Positions 10,161-18,965 of a stretch of 64,000 nucleotides of DNA are shown in pieces. Below the pieces are notes generated by a model. That model did no database searches, had not been told where the DNA came from, and saw only the letters and a list, made by a program, of their open reading frames with translations. Source of the DNA: Acidilobaceae archaeon. Lineage in GTDB: Archaea > Thermoproteota > Thermoprotei_A > Sulfolobales > Acidilobaceae. Position 1 is the stretch's first letter, and every line of letters begins with the position of its first letter. Made by a program: the position numbers and the translations under genes. Location: positions 25,859 through 89,858 of the forward strand of contig JAOAKH010000004.1 of assembly GCA_026413755.1 (NCBI GenBank), given 5' to 3'.

Positions 10161-10835
10161 ATGAAGGTCCGCATATCGAGCGTCGTGAGAAGCCTGGTGC
10201 TCTCTAGGCCCTTTGTGAGGAGCTGTCTAGCGGAGGGCATAGTGAACTACAGCGCCCTCGCGAGGACCCTCTCGGAAGAGCTGGAAAAGAGGGGGATCTC
10301 TGCCTCGCAGGCAGCAATAAAGATGGCCCTCATTAGAGTTAGGGAGGATATATTGGAGGACGAAAACAGGCTCAAAAAAATGCTTAAACGCGTGATAGGC
10401 TCCACGGTTATACAGCTGCAATCAGACCTTGCTGTCGTCACGGCGCCGAAGCAAAAGGTCCTGGAGAAGTTGGCAGACATAACACAAATAATGAAGTCCG
10501 CCAGGTTCCTCCAGCTCTTGCAGGGAGTGAACTCCTTCACGATCATAATATCTAGCGAGGACAAGGAAAGGCTCATAGAGAGCATTGGAAGAGACGACGT
10601 GCTGGAAGTGCTGGAAGATCAGGTGGCCATAATCCTCATAAGCCCGAAGGAAATAGTTGAGACGCCAGGCGTCATAGCCCTCATATCCTCCACTCTCTAT
10701 GAGAACGACATAAGCATATCACAAATAGTTTCTTGCTATAACGACACAATAATACTCGTCAGCGCCTCAAAGGCGTCCGAGGCGTACAGGGTCCTCGAGA
10801 CCCTCATAAAGTCCATCAGGTCTCAATATATGTAA
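10161..10835 (+). CDS. ACT-domain regulatory-type protein next to carAB
   Basis: This 224-residue protein is not an enzyme I recognise. The first 80 residues are helical (RPFVRSCLAEGIVNYSALARTL looks like a helix-turn-helix). The remainder contains two stretches with ACT-like beta-alpha-beta rhythm, VIQLQSDLAVVTAPK and TPGVIALISSTLYENDISISQI. The second matches the common ACT signature for amino-acid sensing (PGVxAxIxxxLxxNxIxI). ATG 10161 is preceded by the SD-like AGGTGCTCTC, and the same AGGTGCTCT string precedes the downstream carA start, 31 bp away. It is plausibly a ligand-responsive partner or regulator for carbamoyl phosphate or arginine synthesis, but that is inference from position. 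Confidence 0.7.
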   Translation: MKVRISSVVRSLVLSRPFVRSCLAEGIVNYSALARTLSEELEKRGISASQAAIKMALIRVREDILEDENRLKKMLKRVIGSTVIQLQSDLAVVTAPKQKVLEKLADITQIMKSARFLQLLQGVNSFTIIISSEDKERLIESIGRDDVLEVLEDQVAIILISPKEIVETPGVIALISSTLYENDISISQIVSCYNDTIILVSASKASEAYRVLETLIKSIRSQYM

Positions 10836-10866
10836 ATATGTACATAAGCTGATAAGGTGCTCTGCG

Positions 10867-12030
10867 GTGGGCGGCGAGGGTTTCGTGATCCATAAAATAA
10901 AGGGGCTGCGGTGCGAGAGAAAGGCAAGACTGCTGCTCGCAAACGGAACGGCGATAGAGGGCTGCAGCTTCGGCTACCCTGGCACGCGTGTGGGGGAAAT
11001 AGTGTTTAGCACCAGCATGACGGGCTACACAGAGGCCCTAACGGATCCCAGCTATGCAGGTCAAATCCTCGTCTGGACGCATCCAATGGTTGGCTGCTAC
11101 GGCGTGCCGAGCAGGGAGCACGCCTTCTGCGGAGTGCCTATTAACTACGAGTCAAATATGGTGGCCGTGGAGGGCTTCGTGGTCTCTGAGCTGCCTCCGC
11201 ATAACCACTACCTGAGCGTCTCCTCCCTCTCTGAGTGGCTGGAGAACAGCGGCGTGCCGGGCATATACGGCGTTGATACGAGAGCAATAGTAAAGACGCT
11301 GAGGGAGGCTGGCGTTATGATGGCTGCCATATCTGCGGAGGAGGCGGACTGGGAAGATTTGAGAAGGCTGCTCTCCTCCTCCCCCTCCTACGACTCTCTG
11401 GACTTCACGGAGCTGGTCTCCCCCAAGGCCACAATAGTTCACAGACCCGAAAACCCGCTCGCAAGGGTCTCGCTGTTGGACTGTGGGCTCAAGTACGGCA
11501 TACTGAGGAACCTCTTGAGGGCGGGGCTGGAGGTACATAGGCTGCCCTGCAGCTCAAAGGCTGACGAACTGCTAGAGGGCTACGACGGCGTCGTCCTGAG
11601 CAACGGCCCCGGAAACCCGGCGCTGCTTAAGGAGAAGGTGAGGGTGGTGGAGAACGTTCTTCTCTCCGGGAAGCCCGTCCTAGGGATCTGCCTAGGGATG
11701 CAGCTCTCCGCGCTCGCCCTAGGGGCTAGGACGTTCAAGCTGAGGTACGGCCACAGGGGGCCCAACAAGGGGGTGATCGACTTGATGGACAAGAAAAGTT
11801 ACATAACGACGCAGAACCACGGCTACGCTGTGGACGAGGCCAGCCTAGAGGGCACCGGGCTATACGTCTGGTTCAGGAACGCCGACGATGGGACTATAGA
11901 GGGGTTGCTCCACAGAGAGCTCAAGGCGTTCCTAGTCCAGTTCCACCCAGAGGGAGGGCCTGGGCCTTGGGATACGGCTTGGATCTTCCACAAGTTCGCT
12001 AAGGTGGTGAGGGATGGAAAGTCCTCGTAA
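10867..12030 (+). CDS. carA: Carbamoyl-phosphate synthase small (glutaminase) subunit
   Basis: CarA hydrolyses glutamine and passes ammonia to CarB to make carbamoyl phosphate for arginine and pyrimidines. The 387 residues show the N-terminal CPSase domain (STSMTGYTEALTDPSYAGQI) and a class I amidotransferase domain with nucleophile GICLGMQ (about residue 275) and the His-Glu pair in QFHPEGGPGP. The GTG start at 10867 follows AGGTGCTCT. It overlaps carB by 17 bp, as in a translationally coupled pair. Confidence 0.95.
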   Translation: MGGEGFVIHKIKGLRCERKARLLLANGTAIEGCSFGYPGTRVGEIVFSTSMTGYTEALTDPSYAGQILVWTHPMVGCYGVPSREHAFCGVPINYESNMVAVEGFVVSELPPHNHYLSVSSLSEWLENSGVPGIYGVDTRAIVKTLREAGVMMAAISAEEADWEDLRRLLSSSPSYDSLDFTELVSPKATIVHRPENPLARVSLLDCGLKYGILRNLLRAGLEVHRLPCSSKADELLEGYDGVVLSNGPGNPALLKEKVRVVENVLLSGKPVLGICLGMQLSALALGARTFKLRYGHRGPNKGVIDLMDKKSYITTQNHGYAVDEASLEGTGLYVWFRNADDGTIEGLLHRELKAFLVQFHPEGGPGPWDTAWIFHKFAKVVRDGKSS

Positions 12031-15000
12031 GATCCTCATAATTGGCTCGGGAGCTATAAAGATAGCTGAGGCAGCAGAGTTTGACTATAGCGGGAACCAG
12101 GCCCTAAAGGCAGTGAAGGAGGAGGGCATAGAGACGATCCTGATCAACCCCAATATAGCGACCATACAGACTAGCTACAAGTTCGCAGACAAGGTCTACC
12201 TACTCCCCCTTCAGCCAAGGTACGTGGAGAAAGTGATAGAGGCCGAGAGGCCGGACGGCATAATGATAGGCTTCGGAGGTCAAACTGCGCTGAGCCTTGG
12301 CGTGAGGCTTCATGACGAGGGAGTCCTCTCGCGCTATTCTGTGAAGGTATACGGCACCCCCATAGAGGGGATCAGGAGAGCTCTCTCGAGGGAGCTCTTT
12401 AGGAAGGCCATGGAGGAGAGGGGCATACCGGTGCCCCCCAGCCTCTCCGCAAGCTCCGCAGAGGAGGCCTTGAGCGCTGCCAACGAAATAGGCTACCCAG
12501 TAATGGTCAGGGTGAGCTTTAACTTAGGGGGAGCGGGTAGCTTCGTTGCGTGGAGCGAGGAGCAGCTGGGGGAGAGGCTGAAGGCTGCCTTCGCCCAGTC
12601 CGAGATCGGGGAGGTACTGATCGAGAAGTACCTTCATCACTGGAAGGAAATAGAGTTCGAGGTAGTGAGGGACTCAGAGGACAACGTCGCTGCCATAGCC
12701 TGCATGGAGAACCTTGACCCAATGGGGGTACACACCGGAGAGTCCATAGTGGTGGCTCCCTGCCAAACGCTAACAGATTACGAGTACCAGCTATCGCGCG
12801 GGCTCTCCATAGCAGTGGAGAGGGCAATAGAGCTCGTGGGAGAGGGCAACGTGCAGGTGGCGATAAACCCGTATAACGGGGACGAGATGTACGTGATCGA
12901 GACTAACCCCAGGATGTCCAGGAGCAGCGCCCTTGCCAGCAAGGCCACTGGTTACCCGCTGGCATACCTGGCTGCAAAGCTGGCGCTCGGCTACAGGCTA
13001 TACGAGGTGACCAACAAGGTAACCGGCGTTACGAAGGCCAGCTTCGAGCCCAGCCTTGACTACGTGGTCGTGAAGGTGCCCCGCTGGGACCTAGAGAAGT
13101 TCGAGGGGGTGGAGAGGAGCATAGGGACTGAGATGAAGAGCGTGGGGGAGGTAATGGCCATAGGGAGGAGCTTCCTGGAGGCCCTTCAGAAGGCCATAAG
13201 GATGCTCGACATAGGCGAGCCCGGCGTGGTAGGAGGGCCTTACTATGAGGGGACTGAGGAGCTGCTGGAGGTGCTCGGTAAGCTCAGGAGAAGGGAGCCC
13301 TATTGGCCCCTCCACGCCGCAAAGGCCTTCAGGCTAGGCGCGAGCGTGGAGGAGGTATACAGGATCACCGGCGTGGACAAGCACTTCCTGTTCCAGATCA
13401 AGCAGCTCGTGGAGTTCTACGAGGAGTTGAAGAGGAAGGGAGAAGAGCTCGTAGCGGAGGCCAAGAGGCTCGGCTTCAGCGATGAGCAAATAGCGAAGGC
13501 TTTAGGGAAGGAGGAGAGGCAGGCGAGGGAGCTGAGGAGAAGCGTCGTAAGGCCCGTGGTGAAGCAGATAGACACCCTGGCTGCCGAGTGGCCCGCTGCC
13601 ACGAACTACCTTTACTTGACGTACAACGGCTGGGAGAGCGACGCCGTCTTCAGCTCCTCAAAGCCCAAGATCATCGTCCTCGGGGCTGGGGGCTTCAGGA
13701 TAGGGGTGAGCGTGGAGTTCGATTGGAGCGTGGTGTCCTTTGCAGACAAGGCGAGGAGGATGGGATATGAAGTAATAGTCGTGAACTACAACCCAGAGAC
13801 AGTCTCTACCGACTGGGACATGAGCGACAAGCTGTACTTCGATGAGGTAAGCGCCGAGAGCGTGGAGGAGATATATGAGCTGGAGAGGCCGGAGGGCGTC
13901 GTGGCGTTCCTGGGGGGCCAGATATCTAACAACATTGCCCTGGAGCTGGAGAGGAGGGGCGTGAGGCTGCTCGGCACTCAGGGGAGCAGCGTCGACGTTG
14001 CGGAGAACAGGGCAGCCTTCAGCAGGCTCCTAGACGAGCTGGGCATAAAGCAGCCCCCCTGGGCTAGCGCCTCAGACGTTCGGGAGGCCCGGGAGTTCGC
14101 TGAGTCCGTGGGCTACCCGGTACTCGTGAGGCCGAGCTATGTGCTCAGTGGTACCTCCATGAAGATCGCCCGCAGCGAGAAGGAGCTCCTGGACTACCTC
14201 TCCCTTGCCGCAAAGGTCTCGCCGAAGTACCCTGCTGTGGTCTCTAAGTTCATAGAGGGCGGAGTAGAAATGGATCTGGACGTGGTGAGCGACGGAAAGA
14301 CCTCCGTGGGCGTGCTGTTGGAGCACATAGAGCCGGCAGGGGTACATAGCGGGGACTCTACAATGGTGGCGCCGCAGAGGAGGGGAGAAAGGGTAGCAGA
14401 GAGGGCCTCCGAGATCGCGGCCTCCATTGCGCGGGCCCTGAGGGTGAGGGGCCCCATGAACCTCCAGCTCATACTAAAGGACGGGGAGCTGTATGTGATA
14501 GAGCTTAACCTGAGGGCCAGCAGGTCCATGCCCTTGTCCAGTAAGGCCACGGGCTATAACTTGGCAGAGGCCGCAGCAGAGGCTGTGCTCAGGGGGGAGA
14601 TAGAGGGAAACGGAATAGAGAGAGGGGCCTTTAACCTCCTGGAGCCCAGGTGGTACACCGTAAAGTCTCCACAGTTCTCCTGGACTAGGCTGAGGGGCTC
14701 CTATCCCCACCTAGGCCCGGAGATGAGGAGCGTAGGAGAGGTGGCGGCGATGCACGAGACGTTCGAGGGAGCCCTCCTGCTTAGCTGGCTCAGCGTTTCC
14801 GGGAACAGGATGCCCAAGAGAGGGGGCAGAGTGCTTGTATACGATCCTACAGGCAGGGAGCTGGAGCTGCTTGGGGGAGCAGGAAGGACCCTAGGGGAAG
14901 GGGGATATGTCGTAGAGACAGTGGAGGGCATGGGAGTGGAGGGGGCAGAGGAGGTAAGAGAGAGGGAGGCCTTAGAGAACATAGCTGCAGGCAGGGTGGA

Positions 15001-15202
15001 GCTTGTCATGACTACCGGCTACGCGCCGGAAAAGGACTACAAGCTAAGAAGGTTGGCAGCAGATCTCTCCGTGCCGCTGGTCCTCAGCGGTGCCCTGGCA
15101 GCGGAGCTCTCGAAGAGCCTGAAAAAGAGAGTGGAGGGAGAGCTAAGGGACATGAAGGGCTTCTGGCATAAGGGATATGAAGTGAGGGTCGTGAGGGCCT
15201 AG
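12014..15202 (+). CDS. carB: Carbamoyl-phosphate synthase large subunit
   Basis: This 1062-residue synthase has two homologous ATP-grasp halves, each starting with a nucleotide loop (IIGSGAIKIAEAAEFDYSG and VLGAGGFRIGVSVEFDWS). Each half has the metal-binding ENNxxxSR-type motif: VIETNPRMSRSSALASKATGY in the first (IETNPRMSR), and IELNLRASRSMPLSSKATGY in the second (IELNLRASR). The C-terminal ~130 residues are the MGS-like allosteric domain. The length is normal and no key segment is missing. ATG 12014 lies inside the carA end. Confidence 0.95.
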   Translation: MESPRKILIIGSGAIKIAEAAEFDYSGNQALKAVKEEGIETILINPNIATIQTSYKFADKVYLLPLQPRYVEKVIEAERPDGIMIGFGGQTALSLGVRLHDEGVLSRYSVKVYGTPIEGIRRALSRELFRKAMEERGIPVPPSLSASSAEEALSAANEIGYPVMVRVSFNLGGAGSFVAWSEEQLGERLKAAFAQSEIGEVLIEKYLHHWKEIEFEVVRDSEDNVAAIACMENLDPMGVHTGESIVVAPCQTLTDYEYQLSRGLSIAVERAIELVGEGNVQVAINPYNGDEMYVIETNPRMSRSSALASKATGYPLAYLAAKLALGYRLYEVTNKVTGVTKASFEPSLDYVVVKVPRWDLEKFEGVERSIGTEMKSVGEVMAIGRSFLEALQKAIRMLDIGEPGVVGGPYYEGTEELLEVLGKLRRREPYWPLHAAKAFRLGASVEEVYRITGVDKHFLFQIKQLVEFYEELKRKGEELVAEAKRLGFSDEQIAKALGKEERQARELRRSVVRPVVKQIDTLAAEWPAATNYLYLTYNGWESDAVFSSSKPKIIVLGAGGFRIGVSVEFDWSVVSFADKARRMGYEVIVVNYNPETVSTDWDMSDKLYFDEVSAESVEEIYELERPEGVVAFLGGQISNNIALELERRGVRLLGTQGSSVDVAENRAAFSRLLDELGIKQPPWASASDVREAREFAESVGYPVLVRPSYVLSGTSMKIARSEKELLDYLSLAAKVSPKYPAVVSKFIEGGVEMDLDVVSDGKTSVGVLLEHIEPAGVHSGDSTMVAPQRRGERVAERASEIAASIARALRVRGPMNLQLILKDGELYVIELNLRASRSMPLSSKATGYNLAEAAAEAVLRGEIEGNGIERGAFNLLEPRWYTVKSPQFSWTRLRGSYPHLGPEMRSVGEVAAMHETFEGALLLSWLSVSGNRMPKRGGRVLVYDPTGRELELLGGAGRTLGEGGYVVETVEGMGVEGAEEVREREALENIAAGRVELVMTTGYAPEKDYKLRRLAADLSVPLVLSGALAAELSKSLKKRVEGELRDMKGFWHKGYEVRVVRA

Positions 15203-15242
15203 TTAAAAGAACTCCCTGATCGCGACTTACTGGCGCAGGGCC

Positions 15243-16226
15243 TTGACGAGCATAGGCATCTACGGCTTTGGTCACATAGGCAGGCTTGTGGCGAAGGTGG
15301 CGCTAGAGAGGGGGTACGAAATAAGCGGCGTGGTGGACATAGACCCCAAGCTCCTCGGCAGGGACGTGGGGGAAGTGCTAGAGTTAGAGGAGAGGCTCGG
15401 CATATACGTCACCAGAGACCCGAGCGAGCTGGCATATAGCGACGTGGTGGTCCACTCTACCGGCTCCTATCTAGACAAGGTCTTCGACCAGCTAGTGAAG
15501 CTAGTTGACCTAGGGGTGAACGTGCTCTCCACGTGCGAGACCCTCTCCTTCCCATATTATAGATACCCCACGCTGGCCAAGAGGCTAGACGAGCTGGCTA
15601 TAAGGAGGGGCGTCACTGTGCTAGGGTCCGGCATAAACCCTGGCTTCCTCCTAGACACTCTGCTCGTAGTGCTCTCCGCGCCCTTCGATAAAGTGAAGAG
15701 GATACATGCCGTCCGGTCTCTCGACGCTGCAAAGAGGAGGGAGCCCTTCAGGAGGAAGATAGGCTTGGGCCTAGAGGCGGAGGTAGCTAAGGAGAAGCTC
15801 AGGAGGGGGGAGATCTCGGGGCACGTAGGCTATGCCGAGTCAGCCCTCCTCGTGGCAACAGCGCTAGGGGCCAGCGTTGAGAGGGTGGAAGAAGGTCAGG
15901 AGGTGATAGCGGCCGAGGAGGACGTGGAAGGAGGAGGCATAAGGGTGGAGAAGGGGAAGGCTCTCGGCGTGAGGGGCTTTGGGGCCGCGATCTCGGGGGG
16001 GAGGGAAATAGCGAGGGTCGAGCTGATCGCACGCCTCGGGGCAGAGGAGTATGAGGAGGTAATAATAGAAGGAGCCAGCTACTCTGTAAGGTGGAGGAGC
16101 ACCGGAACGCCGGGAGACATGGGGACGGCTGCAGTGATAGTTAACCTAGCTGAGAGCGTCGGGGACTACGGGCCGGGGCTCTTGACTATGGTGGACCTCC
16201 TCCCCTTTAGGCCAAAGCTTGCCTAA
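15243..16226 (+). CDS. DapB-like NAD(P)-dependent dehydrogenase
   Basis: The 327-residue protein opens with a Rossmann loop, IGIYGFGHIGRLVAKVALERGY, then VVDIDPKLLGRDVGEVL, as in dihydrodipicolinate reductase. The body matches the group that includes 2,4-diaminopentanoate dehydrogenase: VHSTGSYLDKV, LSTCETLSFPYY, and GSGINPGFLLDTL. True lysine-pathway DapB proteins are shorter (about 250-270) and have a different catalytic HxxxK region, so a diaminopentanoate or other amino-acid dehydrogenase is more likely. The start is TTG 15243. It lies 40 bp after carB in the same direction. Confidence 0.75.
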   Translation: MTSIGIYGFGHIGRLVAKVALERGYEISGVVDIDPKLLGRDVGEVLELEERLGIYVTRDPSELAYSDVVVHSTGSYLDKVFDQLVKLVDLGVNVLSTCETLSFPYYRYPTLAKRLDELAIRRGVTVLGSGINPGFLLDTLLVVLSAPFDKVKRIHAVRSLDAAKRREPFRRKIGLGLEAEVAKEKLRRGEISGHVGYAESALLVATALGASVERVEEGQEVIAAEEDVEGGGIRVEKGKALGVRGFGAAISGGREIARVELIARLGAEEYEEVIIEGASYSVRWRSTGTPGDMGTAAVIVNLAESVGDYGPGLLTMVDLLPFRPKLA

Positions 16227-16258
16227 GCTTTATTACGCCCTTTCCCCCTTCTTTTTCG

Positions 16259-16627
16259 GTGCATGTCTTGGCCTTCCCCTTCGGTAGGCCAGAGGACGTA
16301 GCCAGGGCCATGAGGAGGTTGGGCATATCTATAGAGGAGGAGAAGGCATTGAGGGTTATAGTTGAGCTTGAGGACGGCTCAAGGCTTGTCGTAGAGAGCC
16401 CGAAGGGCTTTGTGATAATGAAGCAGAGGGACCAGCCGCCGGTGCTTATGGTAGTAGGGGAGTACACGAAGGTGAAGGAAGAACTGCCCGCCAAGAGGTA
16501 CAGCGAGGAGGACGTTCACTTCGTGGCTGAGCAGGCCGGCGTGAGCCCCGAGGAGGCAAGGAGGGCCCTGGAGGAGACGGGCGGCGACGTGGCTGCCGCA
16601 ATATTTAAATTAACTGGTGGGAAGTAG
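16259..16627 (+). CDS. nac: Nascent polypeptide-associated complex protein (archaeal NAC)
   Basis: NAC binds the ribosome near the exit tunnel and shields new chains. The 122 residues have the NAC domain (about 12-75: RAMRRLGISIEEE, then VIVELEDGSRLVVESPKGFVIM) and a C-terminal UBA helix bundle (RYSEEDVHFVAEQAGVSPEEARRALEETGGDVAAAI), the usual archaeal arrangement. The start is GTG 16259; the N-terminus is slightly shorter than in some relatives, which begin with a basic MxPGG-type segment. The 3' end overlaps the convergent regulator gene by 23 bp. Confidence 0.9.
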   Translation: MHVLAFPFGRPEDVARAMRRLGISIEEEKALRVIVELEDGSRLVVESPKGFVIMKQRDQPPVLMVVGEYTKVKEELPAKRYSEEDVHFVAEQAGVSPEEARRALEETGGDVAAAIFKLTGGK

Positions 16628-17357
16628 GCGTTCCCACGGCCAGAGCCCTGAGCCTCGACTTCAGCTCTTCTATGCTCTCCGCAAGGCTCAGGATGAGGGG
16701 GACGCCGTCCCTCCTAGCCAGCTCCACTGCAAGTTGATCGAGCTGACCGACGTCGCTAGGGCCGTGTATGACCACCACGCCAGGCTTTACGGGAGAGACC
16801 CTTACTGCCACCATGGGGCTCCTCCCCATTTGCACCTTCGTGAAAACTATCACCCTCTCCGGCGTCATGCCGAAGAGAATGGAGAACTGAATGCCGGTGA
16901 GGGACAGTATAGCCCTTATGCTGTCCACTATGGTGTAGCCATATATGAGCCTGTCGCTCCCTACCTCAGGGTTTAGCTTCACACCCTTAACGGCCTCTGC
17001 CAGCTCGTCCAGGGTGAGAGGCCTTGAGAACTCCATCATGTCTATCACCACACCTGGCACTATGCCCATGCTAGAGACTATAGCAGAAAGCCTCTTCCAG
17101 CCCTTTAGCCTATCTATTTCCAGCAGCCCGTTGACGTACCTCTTCACAAACTTTACGCCGGGCGTCCTCCTCCCTTTCTCGTAATCGCTTATAACGCTCG
17201 TGGAGACCTTTATCGACCTAGCCAGCTCTGCCTGACTCACCTCAAAGTAATCTCTCCACTTCCTCAGCGACGCGCCGGGATCGTCGCTATACACTATGTC
17301 CCCTGCTATCCTCTTCGCCACCAGCGTCACTACGTAGTCCTCTTCCAAAACGTGCAC
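16605..17357 (-). CDS. XRE-family helix-turn-helix transcription regulator, archaeal type
   Basis: The protein has 250 residues. Residues about 25-80 form a Cro/C1 helix-turn-helix: LRKWRDYFEVSQAELARSI, KVSTSVISDYEKGRRTPG. The C-terminal 150 residues are alpha/beta with no recognised ligand domain, as in a conserved archaeal regulator family. GTG 17357 starts MHVLEEDYVV. An AT-rich stretch (17375-17395) lies upstream. The target genes are unknown. Confidence 0.8.
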   Translation of the reverse strand: MHVLEEDYVVTLVAKRIAGDIVYSDDPGASLRKWRDYFEVSQAELARSIKVSTSVISDYEKGRRTPGVKFVKRYVNGLLEIDRLKGWKRLSAIVSSMGIVPGVVIDMMEFSRPLTLDELAEAVKGVKLNPEVGSDRLIYGYTIVDSIRAILSLTGIQFSILFGMTPERVIVFTKVQMGRSPMVAVRVSPVKPGVVVIHGPSDVGQLDQLAVELARRDGVPLILSLAESIEELKSRLRALAVGTPTSHQLI

Positions 17358-17451
17358 CTAGAGGGCATAAGGCACGAGGCTTAATATTTTGTAGGCAGAA
17401 GACGAAGGAGGAAGAGCGATTCTTTTTAACCTTGTTAGGTAACGCTAGCGA

Positions 17452-17560
17452 GGGCCCGTGGTCTAGCCTGGCTAGGATGCGGGGTACGCGCCGGGTATCT
17501 TCCTGGGGCGCCCGACTCGGGTCCCCGTGGTCCCGGGTTCAAATCCCGGCGGGCCCACCA
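17452..17560 (+). tRNA. tRNA-Pro (CGG) with an intron in the anticodon loop, CCA encoded
   Basis: Acceptor arm GGGCCCG (17452-17458) pairs with CGGGCCC (17550-17556), followed by A and an encoded CCA. The T arm CCGGG-TTCAAAT-CCCGG and the D arm starting GTCT are standard. Anticodon stem CGGGG (17480-17484) pairs with CCCCG (17523-17527), and 38 nt lie between them. Removing 31 nt (about 17486-17516) leaves the loop TTCGGGT with anticodon CGG. The sequence GGGCCCGTGGTCTAG is typical of archaeal tRNA-Pro. Intron limits are a best fit, not proven. Confidence 0.88.
17486..17516 (+). other. Probable 31-nt tRNA intron
   Basis: This segment interrupts the anticodon loop of the tRNA-Pro gene. GCGCC (17488-17492) can pair with GGCGC (17507-17511), giving the internal helix of a bulge-helix-bulge substrate for the archaeal splicing endonuclease. 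To restore a normal 7-nt loop with T33, the cut must fall near positions 32/33 and not at the common 37/38 site. Boundaries may shift by a few bases. Confidence 0.6.
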
Positions 17561-17602
17561 TTAAAATCCTCTCGTCGCTTCCCTTTCACGAGGGGAGAGC
17601 TT

Positions 17603-18415
17603 TTGGGCGCCAGGATTTCAGAGCTGCTCTCCGCTCTGCCCAGAGAGGTCGCCGAGAGGATCATTATGGGGGCAAAGAGGGCTTTGGTAAAAGGAGATCC
17701 AGCTATGATCTGCCATTACCTCTCCATGATATCCCCCACGTACCTTGGCATGGACCTGCCGTACGTTCATAGCGGCTACCACAAGAGCTATCCTGGGAGC
17801 AGGAAGATTCCCCTGCCTCCTCCCCCACAGGTCTCCGGCCGCGACGCCTTCGAGGTCATAGTCTCTAGAAGGAGCAGGCGCAAGTATGCTCCCTCTCCCC
17901 TCTCCCTGGCTGAGCTCTCCGCCCTTCTTTACTACTCCTTGGGCGTGACTGGGAGGGCCTGGTGGGGAGGGCCGAAGAGGGTTTACCCAAGCTCGGGCGC
18001 CCTCCAGCCCGTGGAGGGGTATGTGGTCGCAAAGAGGGTAGAGGGGCTCGAGCCTGGGCTCTATCACTACAATCCAGCAGAGGGAGCGCTAGAAGAGCTC
18101 AGGAAGGGGAACTTCAGTAGGCAGCTCGAGGAGGCAGCGATAGGGCAAGAGCACGTTGGGAGCGCGCCCGCGGTCATAATATTCACTATTGTGTACTCCA
18201 GGACGGCTTCTAAGTACGGCCTGAGAGCGTACAAATTTGCTCACCTGGACGCAGGTTTTGCGGGACAGAACGTGTACTTGGTAGCGGAAGCGCTAGGGCT
18301 TGGCACGACGGCGGTGGGAGGCTTCTACGATGAGCTAGTGTGCTCTCTGCTAGACATAGACTGCGAGGAGGAGATGCCAGTCCTCCTCTTCCCGGTGGGG
18401 AGAAGGGAAAGGTGA
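17603..18415 (+). CDS. SagB-type / nitroreductase-family FMN oxidoreductase
   Basis: The 270-residue protein has the nitroreductase core: the FMN-contacting SRRSRRKYAPSPLSLAELSALL (about 85-105), then the PSSGALQPVEGYVV segment, then GLYHYNP, and LDAGFAGQNVYLVAEALGLG near the C-terminus. This order (PSxGAxxxxE, LYHY) matches SagB/ThcOx-type dehydrogenases, which oxidise thiazoline or oxazoline rings. No peptide precursor or cyclodehydratase gene is nearby, so the role may be general. I place the start at TTG 17603, because AGGGGAGA sits just upstream; earlier starts would run through the tRNA. Confidence 0.78.
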   Translation: MGARISELLSALPREVAERIIMGAKRALVKGDPAMICHYLSMISPTYLGMDLPYVHSGYHKSYPGSRKIPLPPPPQVSGRDAFEVIVSRRSRRKYAPSPLSLAELSALLYYSLGVTGRAWWGGPKRVYPSSGALQPVEGYVVAKRVEGLEPGLYHYNPAEGALEELRKGNFSRQLEEAAIGQEHVGSAPAVIIFTIVYSRTASKYGLRAYKFAHLDAGFAGQNVYLVAEALGLGTTAVGGFYDELVCSLLDIDCEEEMPVLLFPVGRRER

Positions 18416-18930
18416 GGTTGCTGGTCATCCTGGAGAAGAGGGGAAACCTGAAGCCCTCTGACTCAGAGATCATAGCGAAGGCCTTGAAGGCCCACTTCCG
18501 CTCCTGCGTGGTTAGGGTGGCCTCGCATCACCTGGAGATAGCCCTCGAGACCGAGTTGCCGGCGGAGGAGGCTGTTGCCATCTTGAACGCCCTGGGCAGG
18601 CCCCTCGAAGTGAGGGAGGGCGGGAGAGCGCCGTTGGGGCTGAGGGAGCTCTTGCGCGCAGAGAGGTTCTGGGAGGCCCACGAGGTGCTGGAGGGCTTGT
18701 GGAGGTCCTCTAGCGGCGAGAGGAAGGTGACTCTGAGGAGGGCAATTGGCGTGGTAGCTGCACTAGCAAAGGCGCAGGAGGGGAAGCCAGAGGCTGCAAT
18801 AGAAATACTTAGGAGGGCAGGGGAGGAGGGCTGCGTAGAGGCGGTGCTGTCCTGCTCGCGGGGAGAGGAGGTGGGAGCCGCAGCCTTGGAGTGCCTAGAG
18901 AGGTTCTTCTCCCTGTATATTCAAGTATAA
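18412..18930 (+). CDS. DUF309-family protein
   Basis: The start is GTG 18412, inside the stop of the preceding gene (GTGA overlap) with GGGGAGAAGGGA upstream. The 172 residues have an N-terminal ~75-residue alpha/beta part and a C-terminal helical part with RAERFWEAHEVLEGLW, the FxEAHExLExxW signature of DUF309. The biochemical role of that family is unknown. Coupling to the SagB-like oxidoreductase suggests co-expression only. Confidence 0.72.
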   Translation: MRLLVILEKRGNLKPSDSEIIAKALKAHFRSCVVRVASHHLEIALETELPAEEAVAILNALGRPLEVREGGRAPLGLRELLRAERFWEAHEVLEGLWRSSSGERKVTLRRAIGVVAALAKAQEGKPEAAIEILRRAGEEGCVEAVLSCSRGEEVGAAALECLERFFSLYIQV

Positions 18931-18965
18931 AATATAGGCTCTATAACAAATTAATAGGGGTAAAG

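Noticed and set aside
17432..17602. Longer start for the SagB-like gene
   Set aside because: It would translate through the tRNA-Pro gene; TTG 17603 has a good SD site.
17603..18930. A thiazole/oxazole peptide biosynthesis cluster around the SagB-like gene
   Set aside because: No precursor peptide, SagC or SagD homologue is nearby; the neighbours are DUF309 and a DtxR-type regulator.
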